The notes under the pieces: model-generated | Database searches by the model: none | The model's input: the letters and a program-made list of their open reading frames with translations, nothing else | What the model was told of the DNA's origin: nothing | In this document: piece by piece, positions 53,259-62,300 of the stretch | Layout of the letters: each line of letters starts with the position of its first letter | Numbering within the stretch: the first letter of the stretch is position 1 | Position numbers and translations under genes: made by a program | Origin: Thalassobius sp965218685 | GTDB taxonomy: Bacteria > Pseudomonadota > Alphaproteobacteria > Rhodobacterales > Rhodobacteraceae | NCBI RefSeq assembly: GCF_965218685.1 | Contig: NZ_OZ244657.1 | Span: forward strand, 248,001 to 312,000 | Direction: 5' to 3' | DNA length: 64,000 bases

Positions 53259-54298
53259 TGCAGGCTTTCAAACGGGTCGTCTGCAGCCAGGTCCTCGGTC
53301 CAGCCAAAGGTTTCCCAGCTTTGCGCCATGTGATCGGGCAACGGGGCGGTGAATTCCATAACCTTGCGGGTCACGGGATGTTCGATCAGCAAGCGGCGGG
53401 CGTGCAGGTGCAGCTTTTTACTAATGATCCCGCCCAACTGAGAGCCCCAGCCGTCGCCCATGTTGTCCTGACCCGAGCCGCCGTACTTGCCGTCCCCGAT
53501 AATCGGGTGGCCGATCTCGGCCATGTGGGCGCGCAGCTGGTGGGTGCGGCCGGTCACAGGCTCCATCGCCACCCACGAGGCGCGTCCGGCCACACGGTAC
53601 AGCGTCGCATAAAGCGTATGCGCGCGCTTGGCACCGGGCGTGTCGTTCATGTCGCGCGGATGCACGCAGAACATTTTTTCACCCTCGCCCCCGCGCCCAT
53701 GACCCGGCGCTTTGACCAGACCGTACTTGATCTCGCCCAGGTAAGGCGTGGGCACGCCAGCCACCAGGGCCCAGTAAATCTTGCGCGTTTCACGGTGCCG
53801 AAAGGCCGCCGTCAGCGCCGAGGCCGCCGCCCGCGTCCGTCCCAGAATCAGCACGCCACTGGTATCCTTGTCCAAGCGGTGCACAAGGCGCGGCTTTTCG
53901 TCTGCGCCAAAGCGCAAAGCCTCGCTCAGACCGTCCACGTGGCGGGTCTGTTTGCTGCCGCCCTGAACGGGCAGACCGGCAGGTTTGTTCAACACGATGA
54001 TGTCGTCATCTTTGTACAGAACGGCGTCCTGCATCATCTTGGCATCCGCAGCCGAAACGCGGGATGTCGGCTGGGGCTTTGGCGCGTCGGTGCTGGGCAA
54101 GGGCGGAATGCGGATCTCTTGCCCCACTTCGATCCGGGTGCTGGCCTTGCAGCGGGCACCGTCCACGCGCAACTCGCCCTTGCGACACATCTTTTCGATA
54201 CGGCCTTGGCCCAGCTGAGGGAAGGTTCGTTTCAACCAGCGATCCAGGCGCTGATCGCCCTCGCCTGGGCCGATCGTGATCATTTGAACTCTGCTCAT
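53255..54298 (-). CDS. rluC: RluA/RluC-family pseudouridine synthase
   Basis: 347 residues. N-terminal S4-like RNA-binding domain (GDQRLDRWLKRTFPQLGQGRIEKMCRKGELRVDG, read near 14-47). Catalytic HRLDKDTSG near 142-150, KIYWALVAG and GRTHQLRAHMAEIGHPIIGD near 249-268. Makes pseudouridine in 23S rRNA; the RluC assignment is likely, not certain. The start at 54298 overlaps the crcB stop by four bases. Confidence 0.93.
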   Translation of the reverse strand: MSRVQMITIGPGEGDQRLDRWLKRTFPQLGQGRIEKMCRKGELRVDGARCKASTRIEVGQEIRIPPLPSTDAPKPQPTSRVSAADAKMMQDAVLYKDDDIIVLNKPAGLPVQGGSKQTRHVDGLSEALRFGADEKPRLVHRLDKDTSGVLILGRTRAAASALTAAFRHRETRKIYWALVAGVPTPYLGEIKYGLVKAPGHGRGGEGEKMFCVHPRDMNDTPGAKRAHTLYATLYRVAGRASWVAMEPVTGRTHQLRAHMAEIGHPIIGDGKYGGSGQDNMGDGWGSQLGGIISKKLHLHARRLLIEHPVTRKVMEFTAPLPDHMAQSWETFGWTEDLAADDPFESLQ

Positions 54299-54672
54299 TG
54301 AACGATACTCCGCGCGAAAATCAGACCCAGGATAATGGCCCCCAGTGACAACAGCACCGAGGCGCCCACGTAGACTGCCGCCGTGACCACCTGCCCGCGT
54401 TCCCACAGCGTCACCGCATCCAGCGAAAAGGCCGAAAAGGTGGTGAAGCCACCCAGAACGCCGGTCATCAGGAAAGGCGCGAACCGGTTGGCGCTGTAGT
54501 GCCCCAGAACCACCACGATCATCCCCATCACGAAACTGCCGACGATGTTCACCGTCAGCGTCCCCCATGGGAATCCGAGGCCCATCAGGCGGCTGGCGGC
54601 CACGCCCGTCAAATAGCGCCCGCTGGCGCCCAATGCGCCCCCAAGGGCCACTTGTAATAGCGTTGTCATCAT
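54295..54672 (-). CDS. crcB: Fluoride efflux transporter CrcB (Fluc)
   Basis: 125 residues with four membrane segments. Typical family sequence: LGGALGASGRYLTG near 9-22, FPWGTLTVNIVGSFVMG near 34-50, and GVLGGFTTFSAFSLD near 71-85. Dual-topology fluoride channel. ATG 54672 or 54669. I looked for a fluoride riboswitch upstream and did not see one. Confidence 0.95.
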   Translation of the reverse strand: MMTTLLQVALGGALGASGRYLTGVAASRLMGLGFPWGTLTVNIVGSFVMGMIVVVLGHYSANRFAPFLMTGVLGGFTTFSAFSLDAVTLWERGQVVTAAVYVGASVLLSLGAIILGLIFARSIVQ

Positions 54673-54732
54673 CGGCACACCTGTGGGCACGGACCGGCGG
54701 AATGTCAAGGATAGCGGGGGGTATTGCCCTAA

Positions 54733-56058
54733 TTAGCCCGGCTCGGCGCGCCGATCGCGCAGGCGGGAGAAATAGTCCAGCCGCTTTTTCAACTCGCGTT
54801 CAAAACCGCGTTCCACGGGCTGGTAAAGGTCGGGTCGCGCCACCCCCTCGGGGAAGTAGTTCTGCCCCGAAAACCCATCCTCGGCATCGTGATCATAGGC
54901 ATAGCCATCGCCATAGCCCTGATCCTTCATCATGGAAGTCGGTGCATTAAGGATATGCTTGGGCGGCATGGCCGATCCGGTTTTCTTGGCCAGCCGCATC
55001 GCCGCCTTATAGCCCGCATAAGCCGCATTGGATTTCGGGGCCAGCGCCAGATAAGTCACGGCCTGGGCCAGGGCCAGCTCGCCCTCGGGACTGCCAAGAC
55101 GCTCGTACACTTGCCAGGCATGCAGGCAGACCGATTGCGCCTGCGGGTCTGCCAGTCCGATATCTTCGACCGCCATGCGGGTGATGCGCCGCGCCAGATA
55201 ACGAGGGTCTTCGCCGCCCGTTAGCATCCGCGCCAGCCAATACAGCGCTGCATCCGGATCCGAACCGCGGACGGATTTGTGCAGGGCCGAGATCAGGTTG
55301 TAATGCTCGTCCCCACCCTTGTCATACTTGGCCGCCCGCCGCATCAGGCGCGAGGCCAGCCCCTGCGCATCCAGCTTCCCGTCCACTGTCCAGGCATTGA
55401 CTTGTTCGATCAGGTTCAACAGGGCGCGCCCGTCGCCGTCTGACATCTCCAGCAGCGCCTCGCGGGCCTCTCCGGTCAGGGGCAGCGCACGGTCCAGCTC
55501 TTTTTCGGCCCGTTGCGCCAGACGCTCCAGATCGGCCAGGGACAGCCTTTCCAGCACAAGAACCTGCGCGCGGCTCAGCACAGCGGCATTCAGCTCGAAA
55601 CTGGGGTTCTCGGTGGTCGCGCCCACCAGCAGGATCGTGCCGTCCTCCATAAAGGGCAGAAACCCGTCCTGCTGGGCCTTGTTGAAACGGTGGATCTCGT
55701 CCACGAACAAAAGCGTCCCCTGCCCGTTCTGACGGCGGATACGCGCGGCCTCGAACACTTTCTTCAGCTCGGCCACACCCGAAAAAATCGCGCTGATCTG
55801 AACGAAATGCAGATCGGTTTCATCGGCCAGAAGCCGCGCAATCGTGGTCTTCCCCACACCGGGCGGGCCCCAGAACACCAACGAGGACAGCGCCCCCGAG
55901 GCAAGCATCACACCCAGCGGTGCTTCGGGGCCCAGCACCTGTTCCTGCCCGATCACCTGATCCAAGGATTGCGGGCGCAGCCGGTCCGCAAGCGGTCGCG
56001 GCGCATTGGACGCCCGGTTTTGATCCGACGCGCTGGAGGATTCGAAAAGATCAGCCAT
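54733..56058 (-). CDS. rarA: Replication-associated recombination protein RarA
   Basis: 441 residues. AAA+ ATPase like MgsA/RarA. DNA clamp-loader pattern: RPQSLDQVIGQEQVLG near 28-43, Walker A WGPPGVGKTTIARLLAD near 64-80, Walker B FVDEIHRFNKAQQD near 117-130, sensor I ATTENPSFELN. The C-terminal MgsA part has KNPTSMMK-type region with MPPKHILNAPTSMMKDQGYG. Role at stalled forks. Starts two bases after the protease's stop. Confidence 0.95.
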   Translation of the reverse strand: MADLFESSSASDQNRASNAPRPLADRLRPQSLDQVIGQEQVLGPEAPLGVMLASGALSSLVFWGPPGVGKTTIARLLADETDLHFVQISAIFSGVAELKKVFEAARIRRQNGQGTLLFVDEIHRFNKAQQDGFLPFMEDGTILLVGATTENPSFELNAAVLSRAQVLVLERLSLADLERLAQRAEKELDRALPLTGEAREALLEMSDGDGRALLNLIEQVNAWTVDGKLDAQGLASRLMRRAAKYDKGGDEHYNLISALHKSVRGSDPDAALYWLARMLTGGEDPRYLARRITRMAVEDIGLADPQAQSVCLHAWQVYERLGSPEGELALAQAVTYLALAPKSNAAYAGYKAAMRLAKKTGSAMPPKHILNAPTSMMKDQGYGDGYAYDHDAEDGFSGQNYFPEGVARPDLYQPVERGFERELKKRLDYFSRLRDRRAEPG

Positions 56059-56060
56059 GT

Positions 56061-57449
56061 TTACAATCTGAACCGCAGACGCAGTCTCTTCAAGCCGCGC
56101 TTTACATCCATCGACAGGGTCGAGCGGCGCTCTGACAACGCCCGTTCAGCGTCCGAGGTGGTCGTGATGTCAGTACCGTTGATATTTTGCAGGACATCGC
56201 CGGGCTTCAACCCCACCCGCTGGCCATACGGACCGGGCGTTTCGACCACCACACCGCTGGCCGACAGGGCCAGCCCATACTGAGCGATCACCGCCGGGTT
56301 GATGTTCGAAAGCTGCATGCCCGGCAGATTGGAACGATCCCCCAAGATCGTGGTCTGCCGCGCCGGGGTTTCGGGGGCGGCCATCATGGCCACTTGGGTC
56401 TGGTCCGCCTGTCCGTCACGGACATAAGCAATCCGCGCCTTCTGACCCAGGCCGACGACGCTCATCCGGAACAGCATCTCGGCGGGGGTATTCACCGCCT
56501 CACCTTGCACATGGGTCACCACATCCCCCTGCTTCAGGCCAGCCGAAAGAAACGGGCTGGCCGGATGCAGATCCGAGACAACGATCCCGCCCGGACGATC
56601 CAGACCCAGGCTTTGCGCCATGTCCGCATCGACGATCTGCCCGCCAATCCCCGCCCAGGGGCGCTGGAACGTGGCATTCCCCGCGCGCGCTTGGGTTACG
56701 AATTGAGAAACCAAATTGGCAGGGATGGCAAACCCGATCCCGTTCGAGCCACCCGAGCGCGACAGGATTCGCGTGTTCACTCCAATCAGGCGACCGTTCA
56801 CGTCAATCAGCGCGCCGCCCGAGTTACCAGGGTTGATCGGCGCATCCGTTTGAATGAAGTAACCCCACGCGCTGCCCGTCGCCACGCCCGAGCGCGCAAG
56901 CCCCGACACGATCCCGCTGCTGACTGTCTGACCCACGCCGAAAGGGTTGCCGATGGCCAGCACCAGCTCGCCTACCTCGACGCTATCGCTGTCGCGCAGG
57001 AAAAGATGCGGCATGTCCTCGGCGCCATCCAGCCGCAGGATCGCAAGATCCGAGTCCTGATCAGCCAGCATCACCTGAGCGTCAAATTCACGCCGGTCAT
57101 TCAGTACGACCCGAATTTCCGTCGCCTCGCCGACCACATGAAAGTTTGTCACCACAATCCCGTCGGCGGACAGAATAACGCCGCTGCCCAACGAGTTCTG
57201 CACACGCGGTCGGCCGCGCAAATCGTCGCCAAAGAACTGGCGGAAAAACGGGTCATCCTGAAACGGACTGGACCGCTGTTGGACCACGCGCTTTGCATAG
57301 ATGTTCACCACCGCCGGGGCGGCCTGTTTGACCAGCGGCGCAAAGCCCAGGCTGATTTCGGTCTGTGACTGGGGGACACGGGTCTCGGCCGCGGCTGGAA
57401 GGGCCAGGACAATCACGGCGAACAGGGACAATACTCGGGCAAAGATCAT
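56061..57449 (-). CDS. Do/DegP-family periplasmic serine protease
   Basis: 462 residues. Signal peptide MIFARVLSLFAVIVLALPAAA then ETRVP. Trypsin-like domain with histidine in VTNFHVVGEA near 99-108, aspartate in DQDSDLAILRL near 128-138, and serine in NPGNSGGALIDVNG near 207-220. Two PDZ domains follow, from about 262 (RPWAGIGGQIVD) and 370. It refolds or degrades misfolded envelope proteins. Head of the leftward run to atp12. Confidence 0.95.
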   Translation of the reverse strand: MIFARVLSLFAVIVLALPAAAETRVPQSQTEISLGFAPLVKQAAPAVVNIYAKRVVQQRSSPFQDDPFFRQFFGDDLRGRPRVQNSLGSGVILSADGIVVTNFHVVGEATEIRVVLNDRREFDAQVMLADQDSDLAILRLDGAEDMPHLFLRDSDSVEVGELVLAIGNPFGVGQTVSSGIVSGLARSGVATGSAWGYFIQTDAPINPGNSGGALIDVNGRLIGVNTRILSRSGGSNGIGFAIPANLVSQFVTQARAGNATFQRPWAGIGGQIVDADMAQSLGLDRPGGIVVSDLHPASPFLSAGLKQGDVVTHVQGEAVNTPAEMLFRMSVVGLGQKARIAYVRDGQADQTQVAMMAAPETPARQTTILGDRSNLPGMQLSNINPAVIAQYGLALSASGVVVETPGPYGQRVGLKPGDVLQNINGTDITTTSDAERALSERRSTLSMDVKRGLKRLRLRFRL

Positions 57450-57531
57450 GGGGCACCTCTTGCTTTGGGAATGATATGCGCAGAGAGCCCCCGTTTCGCA
57501 ACCCGTCCGGGCGAATGAAAACCCCAAAGAA

Positions 57532-57558
57532 AAAGGCCAGCCCGACGGGCTGGCCTTT
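57532..57558 (-). terminator. Rho-independent terminator after rplQ
   Basis: A 12-base perfect stem (57532-57543 with 57547-57558) has a three-base loop, and TTTTTCTTT follows on the leftward strand. It is 21 bases after the rplQ stop and ends the alpha operon before the protease gene. Confidence 0.92.
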
Positions 57559-57579
57559 CAATTCCGAATGGTGTCCGGA

Positions 57580-58008
57580 TTATTCTTCGGCGTCGGCTGC
57601 TGCTTCTTCAGCATCCAGGCGAGCCTTGTCGGCGGCACCTTTGGCCGAGACGTCGCGATCGACAAACTCGATGATGGCCATGGGGGCCATGTCGCCATAG
57701 CGGAAGCCGGCTTTCAGGATGCGGATGTAGCCACCCTGGCGTTCCTTGTAGCGCGGGCCCAGAACGTCGAACAGTTTTGCAACGTCCTTGTCCTGCTTCA
57801 GCTGAGCTGCGGCCTGACGGCGGGCGTGCAGATCGCCGCGTTTGGCCAGGGTGATCAGTTTTTCAACGATCGGGCGCAGTTCTTTTGCCTTGGGCAGGGT
57901 GGTTTTGATTTGCTCGTGCTCGATCAGCGAACCAGCCATGTTCGAGAACAGGGCCTTACGGTGCTCATGAGTACGGTTCAGGCGGCGGTAACCACGTGCG
58001 TGACGCAT
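57580..58008 (-). CDS. rplQ: 50S ribosomal protein L17
   Basis: 142 residues. Begins MRHARGYRRLNRTHEHRKAL, the L17 signature, with KTTLPKAKELRPIVEKLITLAKRGDLHARRQ around 36-66. An alanine/glutamate-rich tail extends the typical length slightly. Last gene of the alpha operon. Confidence 0.98.
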   Translation of the reverse strand: MRHARGYRRLNRTHEHRKALFSNMAGSLIEHEQIKTTLPKAKELRPIVEKLITLAKRGDLHARRQAAAQLKQDKDVAKLFDVLGPRYKERQGGYIRILKAGFRYGDMAPMAIIEFVDRDVSAKGAADKARLDAEEAAADAEE

Positions 58009-58091
58009 TTTCTATCTCCTAACTTGCGTTTTGCTTTGTCCGTCCGGCGATGCGTGTCACCGGCTCTCCTTGGGGCGTTGGCCCAGATATT

Positions 58092-58137
58092 CCCCGCAAG
58101 GTGCGGGCATTGTTGGGGCGGGCCGCTGGCCCACCCC
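58092..58137 (-). other. Two hairpins in the rpoA-rplQ spacer
   Basis: A five-base stem at 58093-58097/58103-58107 is followed by a ten-base stem, with one C-A mismatch, at 58115-58124/58128-58137. Neither is followed by a T run on the leftward strand. They look like mRNA structures between two cotranscribed genes rather than a terminator. Confidence 0.4.
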
Positions 58138-58144
58138 GAAACTC

Positions 58145-59161
58145 TTAGAAGCTGTCTTCGAACTTCTTGGCCAGATCTTCGATGTTGTCCGGCGGCCAGT
58201 CCTCGACGTCCATGCCCAGGTGCAGTCCCATGCCCGACAGCACTTCTTTGATCTCGTTCAAAGATTTGCGGCCGAAGTTCGGGGTGCGCAGCATTTCTGC
58301 TTCGGTTTTCTGGATCAGATCGCCGATGTAAACGATGTTGTCGTTCTTCAGGCAGTTTGCCGAACGGACCGACAGTTCCAGCTCGTCCACTTTCTTCAGC
58401 AGCAGCGGGTTGAACTCCAGACCGTCGTCTTCGTCCTGGCGACCAGCGGCTTCGGGCTCGTCGAAATTGACGAAGATCGAAAGCTGATCCTGCAGAATGC
58501 GCGCGGCATAGGCCACAGCATCGTCGGGCGAAATCGAGCCATCGGTGTCGATCTTCAAGGTCAGTTTGTCATAGTCCAGAACCTGGCCCTCGCGGGTGGG
58601 CTGCACATCGTACGACACCTTTTTGACCGGCGAATAGATCGCGTCGATCGGGATCAGACCGATGGGGGCGTCTTCGGGCTTGTTCTTGTCGGCTGCGACA
58701 TAGCCCTTACCGGTGTTAACGGTCAGCTCCATGTACAGGTCCGCGCCGTCATCCAGGTGACAGATCACGTGTTCCTTGTTCAGGATCTCGATGCCAGCAC
58801 TGTCGCTGATGTCACCGGCGGTGACGGCACCCGGACCCTTGGCCGAGATCGACAGGCGCTTGGGCCCTTCGACTTCCATCCGCAGGGCAACCTGCTTCAG
58901 GTTCAGGATGATGTCGGTGACGTCTTCACGTACACCGGCAACGCTGGAAAACTCGTGCAGAACGTTGTCGATCTGAACGCTGGTGATGGCCGCGCCTTGC
59001 AGCGAGCTCATCAGAACGCGACGCAGCGCGTTGCCCATGGTCAGACCAAAGCCACGCTCCAGAGGTTCTGCAACAACAGTCGCCTGACGCGACGGGTCAT
59101 TGCCGGGTTTGACCTCCAACTGAGTCGGTTTGATCAGTTCTGCCCAATTCTTATGGATCAT
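58145..59161 (-). CDS. rpoA: DNA-directed RNA polymerase alpha subunit
   Basis: 338 residues. N-terminal assembly domain: MIHKNWAELIKPTQLEV then LERGFGLTMGNALRRVLMSS around 36-55. C-terminal DNA-binding domain: LELSVRSANCLKNDNIVYIGDL near 261-282 and ELLRTPNFGRKSLNEIKEVL-like helices near 291-309. The C-terminal length is standard for Alphaproteobacteria. Start at 59161 from family alignment. Confidence 0.98.
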   Translation of the reverse strand: MIHKNWAELIKPTQLEVKPGNDPSRQATVVAEPLERGFGLTMGNALRRVLMSSLQGAAITSVQIDNVLHEFSSVAGVREDVTDIILNLKQVALRMEVEGPKRLSISAKGPGAVTAGDISDSAGIEILNKEHVICHLDDGADLYMELTVNTGKGYVAADKNKPEDAPIGLIPIDAIYSPVKKVSYDVQPTREGQVLDYDKLTLKIDTDGSISPDDAVAYAARILQDQLSIFVNFDEPEAAGRQDEDDGLEFNPLLLKKVDELELSVRSANCLKNDNIVYIGDLIQKTEAEMLRTPNFGRKSLNEIKEVLSGMGLHLGMDVEDWPPDNIEDLAKKFEDSF

Positions 59162-59231
59162 GCGTCCCTCCATTCCTGTCTTGCTCCCATGTCCGAAGAG
59201 CAAAACGCCCGAGGTTTCAAAATGACGGAAT

Positions 59232-59255
59232 GGGGCCGTGCGCGTGCACAGCCCC
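59232..59255 (-). other. Hairpin between rpsK and rpoA
   Basis: GGGGC (59232-59236) pairs with GCCCC (59251-59255), with an inner four-base stem GTGC/GCAC. It sits in the 111-base spacer between rpsK and rpoA without a T run. It could be a processing or translation-control element of the alpha operon. Confidence 0.4.
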
Positions 59256-59272
59256 AAAACAATACTGTCGGA

Positions 59273-59665
59273 TTAGACCCGGCGGCGTTTCGGCGGGCGG
59301 CAGCCGTTGTGTGCGATCGGGGTCACATCACGAATCGAGGTGATGTTGAAACCGATTGCGGCCAGTGCGCGCAGAGCCGATTCACGGCCCGAACCGGGGC
59401 CCTGAACTTCGACTTCCAGGGTTTTCACGCCGTGATCCTGGGCTTTCTTGCCCGCGTCCTCTGCAGCCATCTGAGCGGCATAGGGGGTGGATTTGCGCGA
59501 CCCTTTGAAGCCCATGGTGCCAGCAGACGACCACGAAATGGCGTTGCCCTGCACGTCAGAGATCAGGATCTTGGTGTTGTTGAAGCTGGAGTTCACATGT
59601 GCGACGCCAGATGCGATGTTCTTGGAGGCCTTTTTCTTGCCGCCACGACGGGTATCACGTGCCAT
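59273..59665 (-). CDS. rpsK: 30S ribosomal protein S11
   Basis: 130 residues. Family pattern: GVAHVNSSFNNTKILISDVQGNAISWSSAG around 20-49, GFKGSRKSTPYAAQMAAE, and the C-terminal DVTPIAHNGCRPPKRRRV. Normal length. Follows rpsM after 15 bases. Confidence 0.98.
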   Translation of the reverse strand: MARDTRRGGKKKASKNIASGVAHVNSSFNNTKILISDVQGNAISWSSAGTMGFKGSRKSTPYAAQMAAEDAGKKAQDHGVKTLEVEVQGPGSGRESALRALAAIGFNITSIRDVTPIAHNGCRPPKRRRV

Positions 59666-59680
59666 TGGTGCTGCCCTCCC

Positions 59681-60049
59681 TTACTTCTTCTTACCGGCAA
59701 TGGCCTTTGCGGGGCCTTTGCGGGTGCGAGCGTTGGTGTGCGTACGCTGACCGCGTACGGGCAGGCTGCGGCGATGACGCAGGCCACGGTAGCAACCCAG
59801 GTCCATCAGACGCTTGATGTTCATCTGCACTTCGCGGCGCAGGTCACCTTCGACGGTGTAGTTGGCGTCGATGTGCTCGCGGATGGACAGAACTTCGGCG
59901 TCCGACAGTTCGTTCACACGACGAGTCGAGTCGATGTTCACAGCTTCGCAGATGGCTTTGGCCGATGCGGGGCCGATACCGGTGATGTAGGTGAGGGCGA
60001 TGGGTACCCGCTTTGCAGTGGGGATGTTTACGCCGGCGATACGTGCCAC
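59681..60049 (-). CDS. rpsM: 30S ribosomal protein S13
   Basis: 122 residues. Begins MARIAGVNIPTAKRVPIALTY, with the helix-two-turns-helix GIGPASAKAICEAVNI near 25-40 and the C-terminal GLRHRRSLPVRGQRTHTNAR near 92-111. First gene of the alpha operon. Confidence 0.98.
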   Translation of the reverse strand: MARIAGVNIPTAKRVPIALTYITGIGPASAKAICEAVNIDSTRRVNELSDAEVLSIREHIDANYTVEGDLRREVQMNIKRLMDLGCYRGLRHRRSLPVRGQRTHTNARTRKGPAKAIAGKKK

Positions 60050-60212
60050 GTGTCACTTTCCTTTTCGTTGCGGTTCCGTAGTTCCAGAACCTTTTTTCAC
60101 AACGTAAGCCCGACGATTTTTCCGCCGGGCCTCAGCTGATCCAGGTGATAAGATCTTCGGCGCATATGTCTGCCGAGAATCATTCTCGTAATAGAGATGT
60201 TGCTGGGTAGGA

Positions 60213-60240
60213 GGAAAAAAGAGGGCCGTCAAGCCCCCTT
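60213..60240 (-). terminator. Possible weak terminator after adk
   Basis: A five-base GC stem (GGGC core on each side, loop CGTCAA) is followed on the leftward strand by TTTTTT. It lies 18 bases after the adk stop, in the 208-base gap before rpsM. The stem is short, so readthrough is likely. Confidence 0.45.
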
Positions 60241-60257
60241 CCCTATTCGTACCCTGA

Positions 60258-60833
60258 TTAGTCCAGAATCGCGGCGATTGCGCCCTGAACTTCGTCGATC
60301 GAGCCCAGACCGTCGATCGAGGTCAGGTTACCCTTGGCGTGGTAGTAGCCGATCAGCGGCGCGGTCTTCTTGTAGTATTCCATCAGGCGGAAACGGACGC
60401 TTTCCTCGTTATCGTCTGCACGCGCGGTGCCACCTGCGGCGACAGCCTCGGCGGCGCGGTTAACGATACGCTTGACCAGAACTTCGTCCTCGACCTGCAT
60501 CTCGATCACGGCGTCCAGGGTCTCGCCCTTTTCAGCCAGCAACTCACTCAGCGCGTCAGCCTGAGCCAGCGTGCGGGGGAAGCCGTCAAAGATGAACCCG
60601 CCCTTTTTGTCGCCGTCCAGCTTCTCGCGGATCAGGCCGATGACGATCTCGTCGGTGACCAAGCCACCGCTGTCCATGACCTTGGCAACCAACTGACCCA
60701 TTTCCGAGCCGCTTGCCTTGGCTTCGCGCAGCATGTCGCCGGTGCTCAGCTGGATCATGTCACGGTTTTCGACCAGGAATGCGGCCTGAGTTCCTTTGCC
60801 CGCGCCGGGCGGTCCAAGCAGAATAATGTTCAT
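60258..60833 (-). CDS. adk: Adenylate kinase
   Basis: 191 residues. Nucleotide loop LGPPGAGKGTQAAFLVE near 5-21, STGDMLREAKASGSEMG near 30-46, and DGFPRTLAQADAL near 83-95. The LID is the short, non-zinc type, giving the shorter length. ATG overlaps the secY stop (ATGA), as is common in the spc operon. Confidence 0.97.
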   Translation of the reverse strand: MNIILLGPPGAGKGTQAAFLVENRDMIQLSTGDMLREAKASGSEMGQLVAKVMDSGGLVTDEIVIGLIREKLDGDKKGGFIFDGFPRTLAQADALSELLAEKGETLDAVIEMQVEDEVLVKRIVNRAAEAVAAGGTARADDNEESVRFRLMEYYKKTAPLIGYYHAKGNLTSIDGLGSIDEVQGAIAAILD

Positions 60834-62191
60834 CGACGTGAGGGTCCTTTGCGTGCGCGTTTTTTACCTTTGCCGCGAAGCTGCGACTTCTCAATCAGAC
60901 CTTCGTATTGGTGCGCCAGCAGGTGGCTTTGGACCTGTTGAATAGTGTCCATGGTCACCGACACGACGATCAGAACCGAGGTGCCGCCAAAATAGAAGGG
61001 GATCGCCAGTTGGCTACGCAGAATCTCGGGCAAGAGACAAACTGCCGCAAGGTAAGCCGAACCCAGCACCAGAACGCGGTTGGCCACGTATTCCAGATAC
61101 TCAGCGGTTTTCTTACCGGGGCGAATGCCGGGAACAAATCCGTTCTGGTTTTTCAGGTTGTCCGCGACCTCGTCAGGTTTGAACGAAACGTTGAACGTAT
61201 AGAAGTAGGCAAAGAACACGATCATCCCGACGAAGAACAGCAGGTACAGCGGCTGCCCGGGACCAAAGTAGGCCAGCAGGGTCGACATGACCGGGCCTGT
61301 TTGCGACCCCGAGAAGGTGCTGATCGTAGTCGGCAGCAACAGCAACGAGCTGGCAAAGATCGCGGGGATCACGCCTGCGGGGTTGACCTTGATCGGCAGG
61401 TGCGAGCTGCCGCCGTCATAGACCTTCATCCCCACCTGACGGCGCGGATACTGGATGTTGATTTTGCGCAGAGCGCGCTCCATGAAGACCACAAAGGCAA
61501 TCACCGCCACGACCATGACGAACACACCGATAATCACGGCCGGGCTGATGGCACCCGAACGGCCTTGGCTCAGAAATTGAGCCAGCGCTGCGGGAACCTC
61601 GGCGATGATGCCGACGAAGATAATCAGAGAGATGCCGTTACCGATGCCGCGGCTGGTGATCTGATCCCCCAGCCACATCATGAACATGGTGCCGCCAACC
61701 AGCGTAATCACGCAGGAGACGCGGAAATAGAGACCAGGATCGGTCACCAGCTCGCCCGCCTCAAGCGAGACAGCAAGACCATAGGCCTGCATCGTCGCCA
61801 GCAGCACGGTGCCATAGCGGGTATACTGGTTGATCTTCTTGCGGCCTGCGTCACCCTCTTTTTTCAGTTGCTCCAACTGAGGCACCATGGCCGTCAGAAG
61901 CTGCACGATGATCGAGGCAGAGATGTAGGGCATGATCCCCAGCGCGAAAATCCCCATGCGGCCCAGGGCGCCACCCGTGAACATCGACAAGATCCCGCCC
62001 AGACCAGCGGCCGCGCCTTCCATAAAGTCACGCAGCGCTACGCCGTCAATGCCCGGAACTGGGATGAACGTGCCGACACGGCAAACGATCAGAAGCATGA
62101 TGGTGAACAGGATGCGGCTGCGCAGGTCCGTCGCCTTCGCCAGCTGTCCCCAGCTGGTGTTCGCGGCCATTTGTTCGACTGCAGATGCCAT
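60830..62191 (-). CDS. secY: Preprotein translocase subunit SecY
   Basis: 453 residues, ten membrane helices. Plug-region pattern FIPVPGIDGVALRDFMEG near 43-60, AGVIPAIFASSLLLLP near 271-286, and RPGKKTAEYLEYVANRVLVLGS near 355-376. C-terminal tail is basic (GKGKKRARKGPSRR). Forms the Sec channel. Preceded by a hairpin-bearing spacer after rplO. Confidence 0.98.
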   Translation of the reverse strand: MASAVEQMAANTSWGQLAKATDLRSRILFTIMLLIVCRVGTFIPVPGIDGVALRDFMEGAAAGLGGILSMFTGGALGRMGIFALGIMPYISASIIVQLLTAMVPQLEQLKKEGDAGRKKINQYTRYGTVLLATMQAYGLAVSLEAGELVTDPGLYFRVSCVITLVGGTMFMMWLGDQITSRGIGNGISLIIFVGIIAEVPAALAQFLSQGRSGAISPAVIIGVFVMVVAVIAFVVFMERALRKINIQYPRRQVGMKVYDGGSSHLPIKVNPAGVIPAIFASSLLLLPTTISTFSGSQTGPVMSTLLAYFGPGQPLYLLFFVGMIVFFAYFYTFNVSFKPDEVADNLKNQNGFVPGIRPGKKTAEYLEYVANRVLVLGSAYLAAVCLLPEILRSQLAIPFYFGGTSVLIVVSVTMDTIQQVQSHLLAHQYEGLIEKSQLRGKGKKRARKGPSRR

Positions 62192-62212
62192 ATTCGGTCT
62201 CTCTTATGTAGC

Positions 62213-62249
62213 AACGCCGCCCAGAGCGTTTTCCAGCTCGGGCGGCGTT
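62213..62249 (-). promoter_or_regulatory. Long hairpin in the secY leader
   Basis: A ten-base perfect stem (62213-62222 with 62240-62249) is extended by an inner four-base stem GAGC/GCTC with one bulged A. It ends 22 bases upstream of the secY ATG. No T run follows on the leftward strand, so it is more likely an mRNA structure controlling secY than a terminator. Confidence 0.55.
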
Positions 62250-62300
62250 CTTAGGAAAACTAAGTTGTATCTAAGCGGCCTCGTCGCCGCTCACAACCCG

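Noticed and set aside
54673..54732. Fluoride riboswitch upstream of crcB
   Set aside because: The 60-base spacer lacks the conserved GGNGATGG-type start and is too short.
61000..62254. Long rightward frame opposite secY
   Set aside because: Antisense shadow, dominated by histidine, glutamine, arginine and aspartate.
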